This document shows, piece after piece, positions 27,011 through 39,523 of a stretch of 64,000 nucleotides of DNA. Source of the stretch: Massilia sp. YIM B02763 (GTDB taxonomy: Bacteria; Pseudomonadota; Gammaproteobacteria; Burkholderiales; Burkholderiaceae_D); the NCBI RefSeq assembly GCF_030412015.1, contig NZ_JASNRD010000001.1, forward strand, positions 186,001 through 250,000. Direction: 5' to 3'. Under the pieces are notes generated by a model. It worked only from the letters and a program-made list of their open reading frames with translations. It made no database searches and was not told the DNA's origin. Within the stretch, counting starts at the first letter, position 1. Each line of letters begins with the position of its first letter. The position numbers were made by a program, and so were the translations under genes.

Positions 27011-28456
27011 TTATACGCCGACCATCGAGACGGCCTTGGTGTTCAGGTAGGCTTCCAGCGCTTCCGGACCGCCTTCCGAACCGTAGCCCGAGTCCTTGAC
27101 GCCGCCGAACGGCAGCTCGGCGCTCGGCGTGGCCGGCTGGTTCATCCACAGCATGCCCACTTCGAGGCGGTTCATCAGCTGCTGGGCGTTCTTGATCGAG
27201 CGGGTGAACGCATAGCCGGCCAGGCCGTACGGCAGGCGGTTGGCCTCCGTGATGGCTTCTTCCAGCGTATCGAAGCCGCGCACCGCGGCGACGGGGCCGA
27301 ACGGCTCGTCGTTGAACACGCTCGCTTCCAGCGGCACGTCGGACAGGATCGTCGGCGCGAAGAAGTTGCCTTCGCTCCCGACGCGCTTGCCGCCGGTGAC
27401 GACTTGCGCGCCCTTGGCTTGCGCGTCCTCGACGACCTTGGCCATGGCGGCGAGGCGGCGGTCGTTGGCCAGCGGGCCCAGCGTCGTGCCTTCCGCCAGG
27501 CCGTCGCCCAGCTTCAGGCCTTCGGCGTGGGCGGCCATGGCGCGCACGAACTCGGCCTTGATGCTGTTGTGGACCAGGAAGCGGGTCGGCGAGATGCACA
27601 CCTGGCCGGCGTTGCGGAACTTGGCGGCGCCGGCGGCCTTGACGGCCAGCGCCACGTCGGCGTCTTCGGCCACGATGACCGGGGCGTGGCCGCCCAGCTC
27701 CATCGTCGCGCGCTTCATGTGGGCGCCGGCCAGCGCGGCCAGCTGCTTGCCGACCGGGGTCGAACCGGTGAAGGTGACCTTGCGGATCACCGGGTGCGGG
27801 ATCAGGTAGCCGGAAATCTCGGCCGGGTCGCCGAATACGAGGCCCACGGTACCGGCCGGCACGCCGGCGTCGACGAAGCACTGGAACAGCGCGGCCGGCG
27901 ATGCCGGGGTCTCCTCGGGGGCCTTGCACAGGAAGGAGCAGCCGGTGGCCAGCGCCGCGGCCAGCTTGCGCACCACCTGGTTGATCGGGAAGTTCCAGGG
28001 CGTGAAGGCGGCCACGGGGCCGACCGGCTCCTTCAGCACCAGCTGCTGGGCGGCCGGGTTGCGCGCCGGGACGATGCGGCCGTACACGCGCATGCCCTCG
28101 GCGGCGAACCAGTCGATGATCTCGGCGCCGGCCATGACCTCGACACGCGCCTCGGCCAGCGGCTTGCCCTGCTCCTGCGTCATCAGGCGGGCGATGTCGC
28201 CGGCGCGCTCGCGCAGCAGGGTGGCGGCACGGCGCATGGTGGCGGCGCGCTCCGCGGCCGGGATCGCGCGCCAGGCCTCGAAGCCTTTCCGGGCTGCTTC
28301 CAGCGCGCGGTCGAGGTCGGCGATGGCCGCATGGGCCACGGTGCCGATGGTCTTGCCGCTGGCCGGGTTCAGCACGGGAATGGTCTTGCCGCCGGTGGCG
28401 TCGACCCATTCGTTGGCGATCAGGAGGCGGATGTCGGGATAGTTCGAAGTCGTCAT
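27011..28456 (-). CDS. NAD(P)-dependent aldehyde dehydrogenase, succinate-semialdehyde type
   Basis: 481 residues, standard length. The general base Glu253 (TMELGGHAP) and nucleophile Cys287 ([12 protein letters not shown]) are present, with the Rossmann motif [12 protein letters not shown] and the entry motif TPWNFPINQ. It resembles succinate-semialdehyde / 2-oxoglutarate-semialdehyde dehydrogenases, which feed the TCA cycle; the exact aldehyde is not certain. The ATG at 28454-28456 has only a weak ribosome site. It diverges from the TPP enzyme gene across a 315-bp gap. Confidence 0.88.
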   Translation of the reverse strand: MTTSNYPDIRLLIANEWVDATGGKTIPVLNPASGKTIGTVAHAAIADLDRALEAARKGFEAWRAIPAAERAATMRRAATLLRERAGDIARLMTQEQGKPLAEARVEVMAGAEIIDWFAAEGMRVYGRIVPARNPAAQQLVLKEPVGPVAAFTPWNFPINQVVRKLAAALATGCSFLCKAPEETPASPAALFQCFVDAGVPAGTVGLVFGDPAEISGYLIPHPVIRKVTFTGSTPVGKQLAALAGAHMKRATMELGGHAPVIVAEDADVALAVKAAGAAKFRNAGQVCISPTRFLVHNSIKAEFVRAMAAHAEGLKLGDGLAEGTTLGPLANDRRLAAMAKVVEDAQAKGAQVVTGGKRVGSEGNFFAPTILSDVPLEASVFNDEPFGPVAAVRGFDTLEEAITEANRLPYGLAGYAFTRSIKNAQQLMNRLEVGMLWMNQPATPSAELPFGGVKDSGYGSEGGPEALEAYLNTKAVSMVGV

Positions 28457-28771
28457 GGCTATGTGTCCGTTGTACGTTGTCGTAGAAAGCGATGCGCACC
28501 CGGATCGTGGGAGTGGCCGGGCGCCGCATCCGCTACTGTGCCAGAAATTCGGGGATCCCGTGCGGGCGGGACGGATTTTCGCCGCCGCACCGGTACGTAT
28601 GGACACGCCGATCCTGCACGGCGACAAGAAGAGTTTCACAGGCATAACGTGCCCGGCAGCTGAGCGCAGCGGTGCTACTCTTGGCTCATGTACGGCGCAG
28701 CGCGCCCGCGGCATGCAGGCAGCGCTGCGCCCTTCCCGCCAACCCAGCACAGCACAGCAAGGAAGCGAACC
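28457..28771. other. Non-coding gap between two divergent metabolic genes
   Basis: 315 bp between the aldehyde dehydrogenase and the TPP enzyme. I see no credible small gene, palindrome or strong sigma-70 promoter. AAGGAAG at 28760-28766 is the ribosome binding site of the TPP enzyme. Confidence 0.4.
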
Positions 28772-30562
28772 ATGAGCAAAACCGTCGGTGACTTTTTCGT
28801 CGAACGTCTTCACGACTGGGGCGTGCGGACCATCTTCGGCTATCCGGGCGACGGCATCAACGGCGTGCTCGGCGCACTTGACCGCTCGGACAAAAAGATC
28901 GACTTCATCCAGGTCCGGCACGAGGAAATGGCCGCCTTCATGGCCTCGGCCCATTCCAAGTTCACCGGCCAGCCGGGCGTGTGCCTGTCCACCGGCGGCC
29001 CCGGCGCCGCCCACCTCGTGACCGGCCTGTACGACGCCAAGCTGGACCACATGCCCGTCCTCGCCATCGCCGGCCAGGCCGCGCGCACCACCCGCGGCGC
29101 CCATTACCAGCAGGAAGTCAACCTGGAACGCATGTTCGCCGACGTGGCCGACTACGTGCACGAGGCGGCGGTGCCGGCCCAGGTGCGCCACCTGGTCGAC
29201 CGCGCCATGCGCACGGCGCTGGGCCGGAACGGCATCAGCGTGCTGGTGCTGCCGAACGACCTGCAGGAACTGCCGTACGAGGACCCGCCGCGCAAGCACG
29301 GCTCCGTGTTCTCCGGCATCGGCTACACCCGTCCGAAGATCGTGCCCTACGACGCCGACCTGGCGCGCGCGGCCGAGGTACTGAATGCGGGCGGCAAGGT
29401 CGCGATCCTCGTCGGCGCCGGTGCCCTCGGCGCCACCGACGAGGTCATCGCCGTGGCCGAGCGCCTGCAGGCCGGCGCCGCCAAGGCCCTGCTGGGCAAG
29501 GCCGCCCTGCCCGACCACCTGCCGTGGTGCACGGGCTCGATCGGTATCCTCGGCACCAAGGCCAGCTGGGACATGATGAACGAGTGCGACACCCTGCTGA
29601 TGATCGGCACCGGCTTCCCCTACGCCGAATTCCTGCCCAAGGAGGGCAAGGCGCGCGCCGTCCAGATCGACATCGACCCGACCATGCTGGGCGCGCGCTA
29701 CCCCACCGAGGTCAACCTGCACGGCGACGCCGCCGAGACGCTGCGCCTGCTGCTGCCGCTGCTGCAGGAAAAGAAGCTGGACGGCGCCTGGCGCAAGAAG
29801 ATCGAGCAGGACGTGCGCGATTCCTGGGCGCTGCTGGAACAGCGCGCGATGGCCAAGGCCACGCCCGTGAACCCGCAGCGGGTGGCGTGGGAGCTGTCGC
29901 CGCTGCTGCCGCGCGACGCCATCGTCACCAGCGACTCCGGCTCCTGCGCCAACTGGTACGCGCGCGACCTGAAGGTGCAGCGCGGCCAGATGTATTCGCT
30001 GTCCGGCGGCCTGGCGTCGATGGGCGCGGCCGTGCCCTATGCCATCGCCGCCAAGTTCGCCCATCCGGAACGTCCCGTGATCGCCCTCGTCGGCGACGGC
30101 GCCATGCAGATGAATAACATGGCCGAGCTGATCACCGTGGCCAAGTACTGGCGCCAGTGGAAGGATCCGCGCTGGATCGTCTGCGTGTTCAACAACGAGG
30201 ACCTGAACCAGGTGACCTGGGAACAGCGCGTCATGGAAGGCAACCCGAAGTTCGAGGCCACGCAGACGATCCCGGACGTGCCCTACCACCGCTTCGCCGA
30301 GCTGATCGGCCTGAAGGGCATCTATTGCGCCGACCCGGACATGGTCGCCGAGGCCTGGCGCGACGCGCTCAAGTCCGACCGTCCCGTCGTCCTCGAGTTC
30401 AAGACCGACCCCGAGGTGCCGCCGCTGCCCTCGCACATCACGCTGGACCAGGCCAAGTCCTTCATGAGCGCCATCGCCAAGGGCGACCCGAACGAGGGAT
30501 CGATGCTGGCGGGGGTGGCCAAGCAGGTGCTGAGCTCGATCCTGCCGGGCGAAAAGAAGTAA
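28772..30562 (+). CDS. Thiamine pyrophosphate enzyme, pyruvate oxidase-like
   Basis: 596 residues from ATG 28772. Three-domain TPP enzyme: the PYR domain carries the cofactor-activating Glu51 in [10 protein letters not shown], the central domain has a dinucleotide-like fold, and the PP domain holds the GDG...NN metal motif ([12 protein letters not shown] from residue 441, then [15 protein letters not shown]). It belongs with pyruvate oxidases / acetolactate-synthase-like enzymes, probably decarboxylating pyruvate. A class-specific substrate cannot be set. The GH1-like gene follows 21 bp later on the same strand. Confidence 0.87.
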   Translation: MSKTVGDFFVERLHDWGVRTIFGYPGDGINGVLGALDRSDKKIDFIQVRHEEMAAFMASAHSKFTGQPGVCLSTGGPGAAHLVTGLYDAKLDHMPVLAIAGQAARTTRGAHYQQEVNLERMFADVADYVHEAAVPAQVRHLVDRAMRTALGRNGISVLVLPNDLQELPYEDPPRKHGSVFSGIGYTRPKIVPYDADLARAAEVLNAGGKVAILVGAGALGATDEVIAVAERLQAGAAKALLGKAALPDHLPWCTGSIGILGTKASWDMMNECDTLLMIGTGFPYAEFLPKEGKARAVQIDIDPTMLGARYPTEVNLHGDAAETLRLLLPLLQEKKLDGAWRKKIEQDVRDSWALLEQRAMAKATPVNPQRVAWELSPLLPRDAIVTSDSGSCANWYARDLKVQRGQMYSLSGGLASMGAAVPYAIAAKFAHPERPVIALVGDGAMQMNNMAELITVAKYWRQWKDPRWIVCVFNNEDLNQVTWEQRVMEGNPKFEATQTIPDVPYHRFAELIGLKGIYCADPDMVAEAWRDALKSDRPVVLEFKTDPEVPPLPSHITLDQAKSFMSAIAKGDPNEGSMLAGVAKQVLSSILPGEKK

Positions 30563-30583
30563 TCCGTCGAAAGGAAGTCCGCG

Positions 30584-31885
30584 ATGATCCCATTCATGTT
30601 CGCCACCGGCATCGAGAACAGCTACCCGACCATCGAGAACGGCCGCGTGCGCCGCGATCAGATGGAGGAATGCGGTCACTACCGCAACTGGCGGCAGGAC
30701 TTCGCGCTGGTGAAGGAGATGGGCATCGGCTACCTGCGCTACGGGGTGCCGCTGCACCGGGTCTGGCTCGGCCCTGACCGCTACGACTGGGAGTTCTCGG
30801 ACGAGGCCTTCGGCGAACTGCGGCGCCTGGGCATCGAGCCCATCGCCGACCTGTGCCACTTCGGCGTGCCGGACTGGGTGGGCAACTTCCAGAACCCGGA
30901 GTTCCCCGCGCTGTTCCGCCAGTACGCCGCCGATTTCGCCGCGCGCTACCCGTGGATCCGCTTCTACACGCCCGTCAACGAAATGTACGTGTGCGCCCGG
31001 TTCTCCGCGCTGTACGGCTGGTGGAACGAGCAGCAGAGCAGCCCCCGCGCCTACGTCGCCGCGGCCAAGCACTTGGCCCAGGCGAGCGTGATGGCCATGC
31101 AGGAAATCGCACGCCGCCGTCCGGACGCCCTGTTCATCCAGAGCGAATCGACCGAATACTTCCATCCCTGCACCCCGCAGGCGGTGGAATTCGCGGAAGC
31201 GCTCAACGAGATCCGTTTCCTGTCGCTGGACATGAACTATGGCCATCCGCTGGACCCGTCGGCAAGGGCCTTCGTGCTCGACTGCGGGATGACGGAGGCG
31301 GACCTGCGCTATTTCCAGCAGCAAGGCATGCGCCGCAACTGCGTCATCGGCACCGACTACTACGTCACCAACGAACACTACATCGAGCCGGACGGCACGC
31401 GCACGGCGGCCGGGGAGCTGCTGGGCTACACGACCATCGCGCGCCAGTACTACGAGCGCTACGGCCTGCCGCTGATGCACACCGAGACCAACCGCGACGA
31501 GGGTCCGCAGGGCGACGAGGCGTCGTCCTGGCTGCGGCGCCAGTGGTCGATGATGCTGAGCCTCATGCACACGGGCGTGCCGATGGTCGGCTTCACCTGG
31601 TATTCGCTGACCGACCAGGTCGACTGGGACGACTCGCTGCGCTTCAACCGCGGCCACGTCAACGCGCGCGGCCTGTACGACCTGGACCGCCAGATCCGCA
31701 AGGCCGGCTGCGAGTACCGCAAGCTGCTGGCGGACTGGCGCGACCGCATCGGCCCCTACGACGAGCTGGAGCCGGATCCACAGGTCGGCGCCAACCACCG
31801 GCCGGACACGGAAGCCGTCATCGACAACCTGCGGCGCCTGCTGATGCGCGTGGACTCGCACGACAGCGGCGCCAAGGCGGAATAG
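30584..31885 (+). CDS. Glycoside hydrolase family 1-like protein
   Basis: 433 residues, ATG 30584 behind AAGGAAG. A TIM-barrel of the GH1 type: [10 protein letters not shown] on strand 2, acid/base candidate Glu133 in YTPVNEMYV (GH1 usually NEP), nucleophile candidate Glu301 in [10 protein letters not shown] (GH1 usually TENG), and the [19 protein letters not shown] stretch matching the GH1 end. Both catalytic positions are kept but the flanks differ, suggesting a distant branch with an unusual substrate. No signal peptide, so cytoplasmic. Likely co-transcribed with the pyruvate-oxidase-like gene. Confidence 0.78.
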   Translation: MIPFMFATGIENSYPTIENGRVRRDQMEECGHYRNWRQDFALVKEMGIGYLRYGVPLHRVWLGPDRYDWEFSDEAFGELRRLGIEPIADLCHFGVPDWVGNFQNPEFPALFRQYAADFAARYPWIRFYTPVNEMYVCARFSALYGWWNEQQSSPRAYVAAAKHLAQASVMAMQEIARRRPDALFIQSESTEYFHPCTPQAVEFAEALNEIRFLSLDMNYGHPLDPSARAFVLDCGMTEADLRYFQQQGMRRNCVIGTDYYVTNEHYIEPDGTRTAAGELLGYTTIARQYYERYGLPLMHTETNRDEGPQGDEASSWLRRQWSMMLSLMHTGVPMVGFTWYSLTDQVDWDDSLRFNRGHVNARGLYDLDRQIRKAGCEYRKLLADWRDRIGPYDELEPDPQVGANHRPDTEAVIDNLRRLLMRVDSHDSGAKAE

Positions 31886-31891
31886 GCGCCG

Positions 31892-32683
31892 TCAATCGTC
31901 AGGGGCGATCGGCACGTACTGGTTCTGCAGTTCGTTCGAGGCATCCGCCGCTTTCCAGGCTGCGTTCGTGGCGGGCGCCAGGAACACGGCTTGCGTGACG
32001 CTGTAGCCGCCGGGCGACCTGGCGGCCGGCGGATCGGCGCGCACGGCGTCCATGTCGATGCGGCCGTTCGGCAGGCGGCGCACGGCTCGCTGCCTGGCCG
32101 GGGTGATGCGATACAGCACCAGCGCAGCCCCGGCGCCCGCGGCCAGCCGCGCCATCGGATCCGGATACCCGGTCATGACATCGTTCTTTCCGCCGGCATC
32201 GGCCCAGCCCAGCGTGACGAAACCGTCGCGCTTCCACCGTGCCAGCGCCGCATCGAGGTCGTCGGTCATGCCGAGCTGGATCCGTGCCGCCTTGTAGGCC
32301 ATCGGACCCACGCGTCCCGGCACGGCGACCGGCTTGTCGGGCACTTCGATCGTCGAACGGCCTTCGCCGCGTCCCATCGGCGCGTTGTCGCGTACCTGGC
32401 GCGACACGGCGGCCAGGTAGGCGGCCTGCGGCGGCGCCGGCGCGGCGCTTTGCACGACGAGCGACGCGCCCATCGCGGCGGCACGGTGCGGGAAGTCTTG
32501 CCGGCCGTCCTCCGGCGCGCTGGCGCCGACACGCACGAACCCCTGCCGCTCCCATGTGCGCACGGCGGCGGGAATGTCTTCGGCGAACGCGAACTGGATG
32601 CTGGCAAGGCGCACGATGCGCGGCGCCACGTGGGCTGGCGGGTTGGGGGCGGCGATGTAGTGGTCGGCGAAATCGTTCGTCAT
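31892..32683 (-). CDS. Hypothetical protein with an internal duplication
   Basis: 263 residues from ATG 32683 (weak ribosome site). Two segments repeat: residues about 26-83 (IQFAFAEDIPAAVRTWERQG, then FVRVG) and about 133-197 (IQLGMTDDLDAALARWKRDG, then FVTLG). In each, a helix with a central Trp precedes a FV.(L/V)G strand, and a GA(A)LV(V/L) strand closes the unit. No signal peptide or known catalytic motif. Function unknown; it could be a two-lobed ligand-binding or VOC-like fold, which is only a guess. Convergent with the GH1-like gene. Confidence 0.65.
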   Translation of the reverse strand: MTNDFADHYIAAPNPPAHVAPRIVRLASIQFAFAEDIPAAVRTWERQGFVRVGASAPEDGRQDFPHRAAAMGASLVVQSAAPAPPQAAYLAAVSRQVRDNAPMGRGEGRSTIEVPDKPVAVPGRVGPMAYKAARIQLGMTDDLDAALARWKRDGFVTLGWADAGGKNDVMTGYPDPMARLAAGAGAALVLYRITPARQRAVRRLPNGRIDMDAVRADPPAARSPGGYSVTQAVFLAPATNAAWKAADASNELQNQYVPIAPDD

Positions 32684-32935
32684 GGGCGGGCATGCGGTCG
32701 GGTAGCTATCATGCGCGGCCGGGTTGCGCCCGCGGCCTGTCTCTCCAGGCAGCCGGCATCCCGTCTCGGAGCCATTGTCCAGTGTTTTGTCCCTGTGCGT
32801 CGCCGGCCAGGCGCGGCCGTGTGACCACGCATCCGACAGGTGAGTGTGCACGTATTTCCCTGGATCAACCGAATGGGGGATGCCTCCCGGCGTGGAAACG
32901 CCAATAGTAACGAATTCTCTCAATCCGACGATGTC

Positions 32936-35164
32936 ATGACACCACGCAACGCTACCCATCAGCGCCGACCATTCGCTCCAGCCGCTCACGGCCGTCCGCA
33001 TCCCCTGCTGCGCCTGACCCTCCTCTCCGCCGCCATCGCCGCCACGGCCTGCGTGCACGCCCAGCAGGCCGCGCAGACCGGCGCTGCCCAGGACGGCAGC
33101 ATGCAGAAAGTCGAGATCCGCGGCGCGGCCGATGCCTACGACCCGCGCCGCGACGATACCGCCGCCAAGATCGTCGTCGGCCACGACGAGCTCGCGAAAT
33201 ACGGCGACACCAGCGTCGTCGATGCGCTCAAGCGGGTGCCAGGCGTGAGCGTCGGCAGCGGCGCACGCGGTACCGAGGTGCGCATGCGCGGCCTGGGCAA
33301 CGGCTACACGCAGATCCTGATCGACGGCGAACGGGCCCCGGCCAACTTTTCCATCGAGTCGCTCTCGCCGGACGTCATCGAGCGCATCGAGGTGCTGCGG
33401 GTGGCCAGCGCGGAGTTTTCCACGCAGTCGATCGCCGGCACCATCAACATCGTGCTGAAAAAGGCGGTCAAGGCCGGCCAGCGCACGGCCAAGCTGGGCT
33501 ACGCGCACGGCAGCGCCACCGACAACCCGAACGCGAGCCTGAACCTGTCGGACCGGCGCGGCCAGTTGTCCTATTCGCTGGCCGCGAGCGCGAGCCGCAC
33601 CCGCAACACGCTGGACACGGGCACGCTGGAACAGCGCTTCGGTCCCGGCGGCCAGCTGCTCGGCGCGCGGCTGTCGAGCGAGCCGGAAGTCGACCACGTG
33701 ACGATGCTGAACGTCACACCACGACTGACCTGGACCTTCGCAGGCGGCGACACGCTGACCTCGCAGACCTTCTTCAACTTCAACGACTACGAGTTCGACA
33801 CGGCGGGCCGCGTCGGCACGCTGCTCGGCCCCCTGGACGACTACCCATCGATCGACCGGCACCGCAAGACGATCTTCCACATCGTGCGCGAAGAGCTCGA
33901 CTGGATCCACAAGTTCGACGGCGGCGCCAAGCTCGACGCCAATGTATCGGGCCTGGCCAGCCGCATCTCGGAATGGATCCGGCGTACCGGCAGCGGCAAC
34001 CCGGACGTGCCGCCGCTGCACGAGAACATCCCGGCCGGCGGCGACGAGCGCGGCGTCACCACGATGGGCAAGTTGAGCACGACGGCGCGCGCAGGCCATA
34101 CGCTGGCCGTCGGCTGGGATGCCGGCCGCTCCACGCTCGACGCCTACCGCCGCGACCGCGACACCCTGCAGCCGGACGTGCTGCTGGACGCCGACCAGGA
34201 CTACGACGTCGCCGTCTCGCGCCTCGAGCTGTACGCCCAGGACGACTGGACCATCACGCCGGCCTGGTCGGCCTACTTCGGCGTGCGCTGGGAAGGCATC
34301 CTGATCCGGACCGAAGGCAATACCTTCCCCACGGCCCACTCGCGCTCGGCCGTCTGGAGCCCCTTGTTCCAGACCCTGTACAAGCTGCCGGGAACGAAGG
34401 GCGACCAGGTGCGCTTCGCCCTGAGCCGCACCTACAAGGCGCCCGACCTGCTGAACCTGCTGCCGTTGCGTTTCAAGTCCGGCAACAATACCCAGACCAA
34501 TCCGGACATGCTCGGCAACCCGAACCTGCAGCCCGAACTCGCGTTCGGCTTCGACGCCGCCTGGGAGCACTACTGGGCACAGGGCGCGCTGCTGTCGGCC
34601 ACCGTCTCCGGACGCAGGATCTCCGACTATACGCGCCGCCAGCTGACGTTCGACGGCGCCACGTGGACCTCGATCCCGATCAACGCCGGCAACGCGAAGA
34701 CCTACGGGCTGGAACTGGAAGCCAAGTTCCCGCTGAAGGCGGCCTTCGACACGACGCTGCCGCTCGACCTGCGCGCCAGCCTGTCGCGCAACTGGTCGCA
34801 CGTCGACGAGGTGCCGGGTCCGGACAACCGGCTGGACGCCCAGACGCCGCTGTCGGCCACGCTGGGCGCGGACTACACGCGCGCGCAACTCACCGTAGGC
34901 GGTTCCTACGTCTTCAAGAACGGCGGGCTGGTACGCGTGCTGGCCAACCAGACCTCGTACCAGTCGGTGCGGCGCGACCTCGACCTGTATGCGGCGTGGC
35001 AGTTCGATCCCAAGCTGCAGCTCCGTGTCACCGCCGCCAACCTGCTGGCCCAGGACCGCATCGGCGCGAGCGACTTCGTGTTCGATGCGGACGGCAGCCA
35101 GAGCGCGCGCACGCTGGTGCCGTCGCACCGCAGCGTGCGCGCCACGCTGCAGTGGAAGTTCTGA
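32936..35164 (+). CDS. TonB-dependent outer-membrane receptor
   Basis: 742 residues from ATG 32936; an upstream in-frame ATG (32873) is possible and neither has a strong ribosome site. A signal peptide runs to about ACVHAQQ, then a plug domain (DDTAAKIVVGHDELAKYGD, VVDALKRVPGVSVG, VRMRGLGNGYTQILIDGE, IERIEVLR) and a 22-strand barrel ending in the aromatic SVRATLQWKF. It imports a large or chelated ligand such as a siderophore, vitamin or oligosaccharide using TonB energy. No ligand-specific gene is adjacent and no Fur box was recognised. Confidence 0.9.
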   Translation: MTPRNATHQRRPFAPAAHGRPHPLLRLTLLSAAIAATACVHAQQAAQTGAAQDGSMQKVEIRGAADAYDPRRDDTAAKIVVGHDELAKYGDTSVVDALKRVPGVSVGSGARGTEVRMRGLGNGYTQILIDGERAPANFSIESLSPDVIERIEVLRVASAEFSTQSIAGTINIVLKKAVKAGQRTAKLGYAHGSATDNPNASLNLSDRRGQLSYSLAASASRTRNTLDTGTLEQRFGPGGQLLGARLSSEPEVDHVTMLNVTPRLTWTFAGGDTLTSQTFFNFNDYEFDTAGRVGTLLGPLDDYPSIDRHRKTIFHIVREELDWIHKFDGGAKLDANVSGLASRISEWIRRTGSGNPDVPPLHENIPAGGDERGVTTMGKLSTTARAGHTLAVGWDAGRSTLDAYRRDRDTLQPDVLLDADQDYDVAVSRLELYAQDDWTITPAWSAYFGVRWEGILIRTEGNTFPTAHSRSAVWSPLFQTLYKLPGTKGDQVRFALSRTYKAPDLLNLLPLRFKSGNNTQTNPDMLGNPNLQPELAFGFDAAWEHYWAQGALLSATVSGRRISDYTRRQLTFDGATWTSIPINAGNAKTYGLELEAKFPLKAAFDTTLPLDLRASLSRNWSHVDEVPGPDNRLDAQTPLSATLGADYTRAQLTVGGSYVFKNGGLVRVLANQTSYQSVRRDLDLYAAWQFDPKLQLRVTAANLLAQDRIGASDFVFDADGSQSARTLVPSHRSVRATLQWKF

Positions 35165-35165
35165 C

Positions 35166-35492
35166 CTAGCTGCCGCCGGCCCGCGCCGGCACCGTCGCCG
35201 GCTGCTGCCAGACGGCCGGCAGCACGCTGCGCGTGGCATAGTCCGTCGCGGACAGGCCGAACAACACCAGCATCGTCACCGCGCCGACGACGGCCGCGAT
35301 GCGCAGCAGCGCGGGGGAACGGCGCAGTCGCATGAACACGAGCGCCACCAGCACGGCCTTGGCCAGCGCGATCGCCATGCCCAGCGCCGTGTTGACCCAG
35401 CCCAGCGGGATGAAGGCCGTGCCGGCGCTCAGCGCCAGCAGCACCATCAATGCGGCCCACGCAAGCAGCAGCGGTTTGGCTTCCTTGTCCAT
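35166..35492 (-). CDS. Cytochrome c oxidase subunit IV-type membrane protein
   Basis: 108 residues with three membrane helices (LLLAWAALMVLLALSAG, LGMAIALAKAVLVALVFM, AAVVGAVTMLVLFGLS). The lysine in the middle helix and the pattern KAVLVALVFMRL are typical of the prokaryotic COX4 / CyoD-like subunit. It is the last gene of the 12-gene respiratory operon; its ATG directly follows the coxC stop (TGA-ATG). Confidence 0.82.
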   Translation of the reverse strand: MDKEAKPLLLAWAALMVLLALSAGTAFIPLGWVNTALGMAIALAKAVLVALVFMRLRRSPALLRIAAVVGAVTMLVLFGLSATDYATRSVLPAVWQQPATVPARAGGS

Positions 35493-36169
35493 TCAGCCTC
35501 CCGCCCTGCCGACGAGGTACAGCAGCGGATACAGGAAGATCCAGACGACGTCCACGAAGTGCCAGTACAGGCCCGCCAGCTCGACCGATTCCGCACTGGG
35601 GCCCTCCTCCCCGCGGCGCGCCAGGCGCCAGGCCAGCACGGCGCAGGTGCCGAGCCCCACGCACATGTGCAGCGCGTGCATGCCCGTGAGCGCGAAGTAC
35701 AGCAGGAAGAACAGCAGCATGCCGTGCAGCGTCTCGGGGCCGGGTGCTTCGTCCGGCCGGAAGCCGGCGCCGGGGAACAGGTGCTCGCCGACTTCCTTGT
35801 GCCATTCGATGCCCTTGACGGCCAGGAAGGCCAGGCCCAGCACCATGGTCAGCGCCAGCAGGCGCACCGTGCGGCGCCGGTCGCCCGCCTTCGCCGCGGC
35901 GCCGGCCAGGGCGATGGCCAGGCTGCTGGTGAGCAGCACGGCCGTGTTGAGGGTGCCGAGCCAGATATCCGTGTGCCGGCTGGCCAGTGCGCAGGCCTGC
36001 GGATAGTGGGTGCGCAGGTACAGGTAGCCCAGCAGCAGCGGCCCGAAGAACAGCAGCTCGCTCGACACGAAGACCCACATGCCGAAGCTGCGGGCCAGGT
36101 CCTGCTGCGCCAGGCTGGAGAACTGTTCGTCCAGCTCCGCTTGCGGCATCCCGGCAGGCATTCGCGTCG

Positions 36170-36173
<4 letters not shown>
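35493..36173 (-). CDS. coxC: Cytochrome c oxidase subunit III
   Basis: 226 residues with about five membrane helices. Family motifs: [20 protein letters not shown] with the conserved Glu, [23 protein letters not shown] (haem-subunit contact region) and [20 protein letters not shown]. It stabilises subunit I and the proton paths. The start at 36173 overlaps the coxA stop by 4 bp (ATGA). Confidence 0.93.
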
Positions 36174-37766
<1,593 letters not shown>

Positions 37767-37792
<26 letters not shown>

Positions 37793-38729
37793 GGCCGGTC
37801 TCCCTGATGTATTCGATGATCGCCAGCAGGTCTTCCTCGCCGATCTTGCCGGCGAACGAAGGCATGATCGGGGCGTAGCCGGCGACGACGTCCTTGTCCG
37901 GCACCAGGATCGAATCGCGCACATAGGCTTCGTCGGCGCGCAGCTCGCGCCCGTCGGCCAGGTGCACGCGGCGCCCCAGCAGGCCATTCAGGGACGGCGC
38001 ATGCACGGTGGAGCCGGCGGCGTGGCAGCCGCTGCAGCCATAGTCGCGGTACAGCGCGAACCCGCGCTGCGCCATCCCCGGCTGGCGCGGCCCTTCCGCG
38101 AGCCAGCGCGCGAAGTCGCCGGGCGGCTGCACGACGATCCTGCCCAGCATGAGCGCGTGATCGGTGCCGCAGAACTCCGTGCAGAACAGGTGGTATTCGC
38201 CGGCGCGGCTGGGCGTGAACGAGATGCTGGTATAGCGTCCAGGCAGCACGTCCTGCTTGATGCGGAACCCGGGCACGTAGAAGCTGTGGATCACGTCCTC
38301 GGACGTCATCACGAGACGCACCGGACGGCCCAGCGGCAGGTGCAGCTCGCCCACTTCGCGCCGGCCGTTGCGGTGCTGGGCCTTCCACATCCACTGCTTG
38401 GCGACGACGAACACGGGCATCGCATCGGGCGGCGGCTGGTACAGCTTGACATAGTCGATGGCGGCCCAGGCGTAGATGCCGAGGAACAGCAGCAGCGGGG
38501 TCAGCGTCCACGCGATCTCGATGCCGCGGCCCTGGCTGGGCGCGTTGCTGCGGTCCGCGTCGGAACCGGCGCGGTAGCGCACGGCGAAGCCGATCGTCAG
38601 CACCAGCACGACCAGGGCCACCGCGCCGGTCAGCAACAGCAGGGCCAGCGCCAGGCTGTCCAGGCGCGTGGCCGTGGCGGCGCCATCCGCCGGCAGCAGG
38701 TAGAAATGCGGGCTTGTGCTGGATGTCAT
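37767..38729 (-). CDS. coxB: Cytochrome c oxidase subunit II with fused cytochrome c (caa3 type)
   Basis: 320 residues from ATG 38729 behind GGAGACA. Two N-terminal membrane helices (residues about 23-50 and 75-95), then the cupredoxin domain with the CuA ligands in IHSFYVPGF and [13 protein letters not shown], then a C-terminal cytochrome c domain with CSGCH (about residue 236) and an axial Met candidate in IMPSFAGKI. Fusion removes the need for a soluble cytochrome c, which suits direct transfer from alternative complex III. It overlaps the SCO gene by 4 bp. Confidence 0.94.
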
Positions 38730-39523
38730 GCGGTGTCTCCACGCAGGCGCCGGCGCCAGATCCAGGCGCCGAGCAGCACGAGCACCAGCACGGCGCCGCC
38801 GCGCACGGCGGCCAGCGCGGCGCCACTGTGGCGCCCTGCGGCGGGGTCGAAGTGGGCGCACAGCAGCGCCAGGCGCTGGCCGAACGACGGCGCCGGATCG
38901 ATCCGGCCCGCGCCTGCCGCCAGCACGGCGGCGCGCACGCCGGCCGGATCGAAGCGCACGCCGGGAAAGAAGCGCACGATCCTTCCATCGGCCGCCGCCA
39001 CGACGAAGCCGGCCGCGTGGGCGATCTGCCCGCCGCCGGCGTCCGGAACGGCGCGGTAGCCCAGCGCCTGTTCGATGCGCGCCAGCTGCGGCGCCGCGCC
39101 CGTCAGCAGCGCGATGTCGGCCGCGCCGCCGGGCAGCAGCGCCGCATAGCGCGGCAGGCGCTCGCGCGCGGCGGCGCCGTCCTCGCGCGGATCGATCGAT
39201 ACGCCCACCAGCACGTAGTCGCCTGCCTTCAGGCCGGACAGCGCGAGCGCCTGCAGCACGCCCTCGAACACCGTGCCGCACAAGCTCCTGCAGCGGTAGT
39301 AGCCCGGCACCAGCACCACGGGCGCGCGGCCGAACTTCGCGCCCAGCGGGACGTCGCGGCCCGCCTCGTCGCGCAGCATGGCGTCGATTGGCAGCCGCGT
39401 TCCCGGTTGCGGGTCGAAGGCGACGTCGGGCGGCGGCGGCAGCGTCAACGCCTGGGCGCCGGCGGCCGGCGGCAGCGCGGCGCACGCCAGCAGCCAGGCG
39501 GCGGCGAGGGCGCGCGGCTTCAT
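38726..39523 (-). CDS. SCO1/SenC family copper chaperone
   Basis: 265 residues, ATG 39523 behind AGGAGG. A signal peptide (WLLACAALPPAAGAQA) and a thioredoxin-like domain with the copper motif YYRCRSLCG (Cys pair spaced CxxxC) and the distal His in GQIAHAAGF. A C-terminal helix (GGAVLVLVLLGAWIW) anchors the protein, so it has a membrane tail in addition. It delivers copper to the CuA centre of the adjacent subunit II. Overlaps both neighbours by 4 bp. Confidence 0.92.
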   Translation of the reverse strand: MKPRALAAAWLLACAALPPAAGAQALTLPPPPDVAFDPQPGTRLPIDAMLRDEAGRDVPLGAKFGRAPVVLVPGYYRCRSLCGTVFEGVLQALALSGLKAGDYVLVGVSIDPREDGAAARERLPRYAALLPGGAADIALLTGAAPQLARIEQALGYRAVPDAGGGQIAHAAGFVVAAADGRIVRFFPGVRFDPAGVRAAVLAAGAGRIDPAPSFGQRLALLCAHFDPAAGRHSGAALAAVRGGAVLVLVLLGAWIWRRRLRGDTA

